This document shows, in pieces, positions 63,984 to 64,000 of a stretch of 64,000 nucleotides of DNA. The notes below the pieces were generated by a model. It did no database searches. It worked only from the letters and a program-made list of their open reading frames with translations, and had not been told where the DNA came from. Origin of the DNA: Marinimicrobium koreense (lineage in GTDB: Bacteria > Pseudomonadota > Gammaproteobacteria > Pseudomonadales > Cellvibrionaceae); the NCBI RefSeq assembly GCF_003762925.1, contig NZ_RJUK01000003.1, forward strand, positions 62,001 to 126,000. The letters run 5' to 3'. The translations under genes were made by a program, and so were the position numbers. Numbering within the stretch: the first letter of the stretch is position 1; every line of letters begins with the position of its first letter.

Positions 63984-64000
63984 AGTGACACCTCCACCAC

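Overview
The window looks like the chromosome of a marine, polysaccharide-degrading gammaproteobacterium near Cellvibrio, Saccharophagus or Marinimicrobium. This is inferred from gene content and high GC; no marker gene such as 16S rRNA is present. The basis is a Pseudomonas-like housekeeping order (ppk/ppx; ABC-F/algP-like/FKBP/rsd-algQ/dsbB; pepP-ubiH-ubiI with zapA, 6S RNA and fau on the other side; ilvA/rpiA; trxA/rho/ubiD). Typical accessory genes sit between these blocks: flavin-dependent halogenase with SapC, FecI/FecR, GMC oxidoreductase, sulfatase, GH43 and a xylose operon.

Layout. 1-6.5 kb: end of a flavin-dependent tryptophan halogenase, SapC, a Tat-exported TIM-barrel isomerase, then on the minus strand a second exported isomerase-like protein with a GMC oxidoreductase and its gluconate-dehydrogenase-type small subunit. 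6.5-9.7 kb: an ECF sigma/FecR pair that reads into that oxidoreductase cluster, and a Tat-exported sulfatase. 9.9-23 kb: polyphosphate genes, the algP-like block, a WD40-type lipoprotein, rsd/algQ, dsbB, an orphan FliL-like protein and gshA. 23.4-24.9 kb: an Asp-rich lipoprotein of unknown role. 25-32.8 kb: a xylose/xylan locus (LacI regulator, xylB, xylA, GH43 lipoprotein, sugar symporter). 33-42.1 kb: NUDIX hydrolase, DUF3301 protein, cold-shock protein, AAC(3)-like acetyltransferase, ubiI, ubiH, pepP, UPF0149, zapB-like and zapA genes, 6S RNA, fau and a 46-residue membrane peptide. 42.5-47 kb: ilvA, rpiA and a chemotaxis receptor. 47-52 kb: a divergent four-gene cluster (VWA lipoprotein, multi-span coiled-coil membrane protein, response regulator, atypical histidine kinase) with no function I recognise. 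52-64 kb: trxA, rho, ubiD, a gluzincin-like protein, ThuA, a large S8 protease lipoprotein, a CHASE8-like chemotaxis receptor, a small secreted protein and a SutA-like regulator.

Two kinds of dispersed non-coding element stand out. At least eleven intergenic gaps hold paired, inverted copies of a short palindromic REP/BIME-like sequence. Two other gaps hold long hairpins (P1 of 21 and 30 perfect base pairs) whose stems are unrelated in sequence but which enclose the same 29-nt segment. Inside that segment a small hairpin keeps its pairing through two compensatory changes. This structured repeat and the 47-52 kb signalling cluster are the most interesting candidates for something undescribed.
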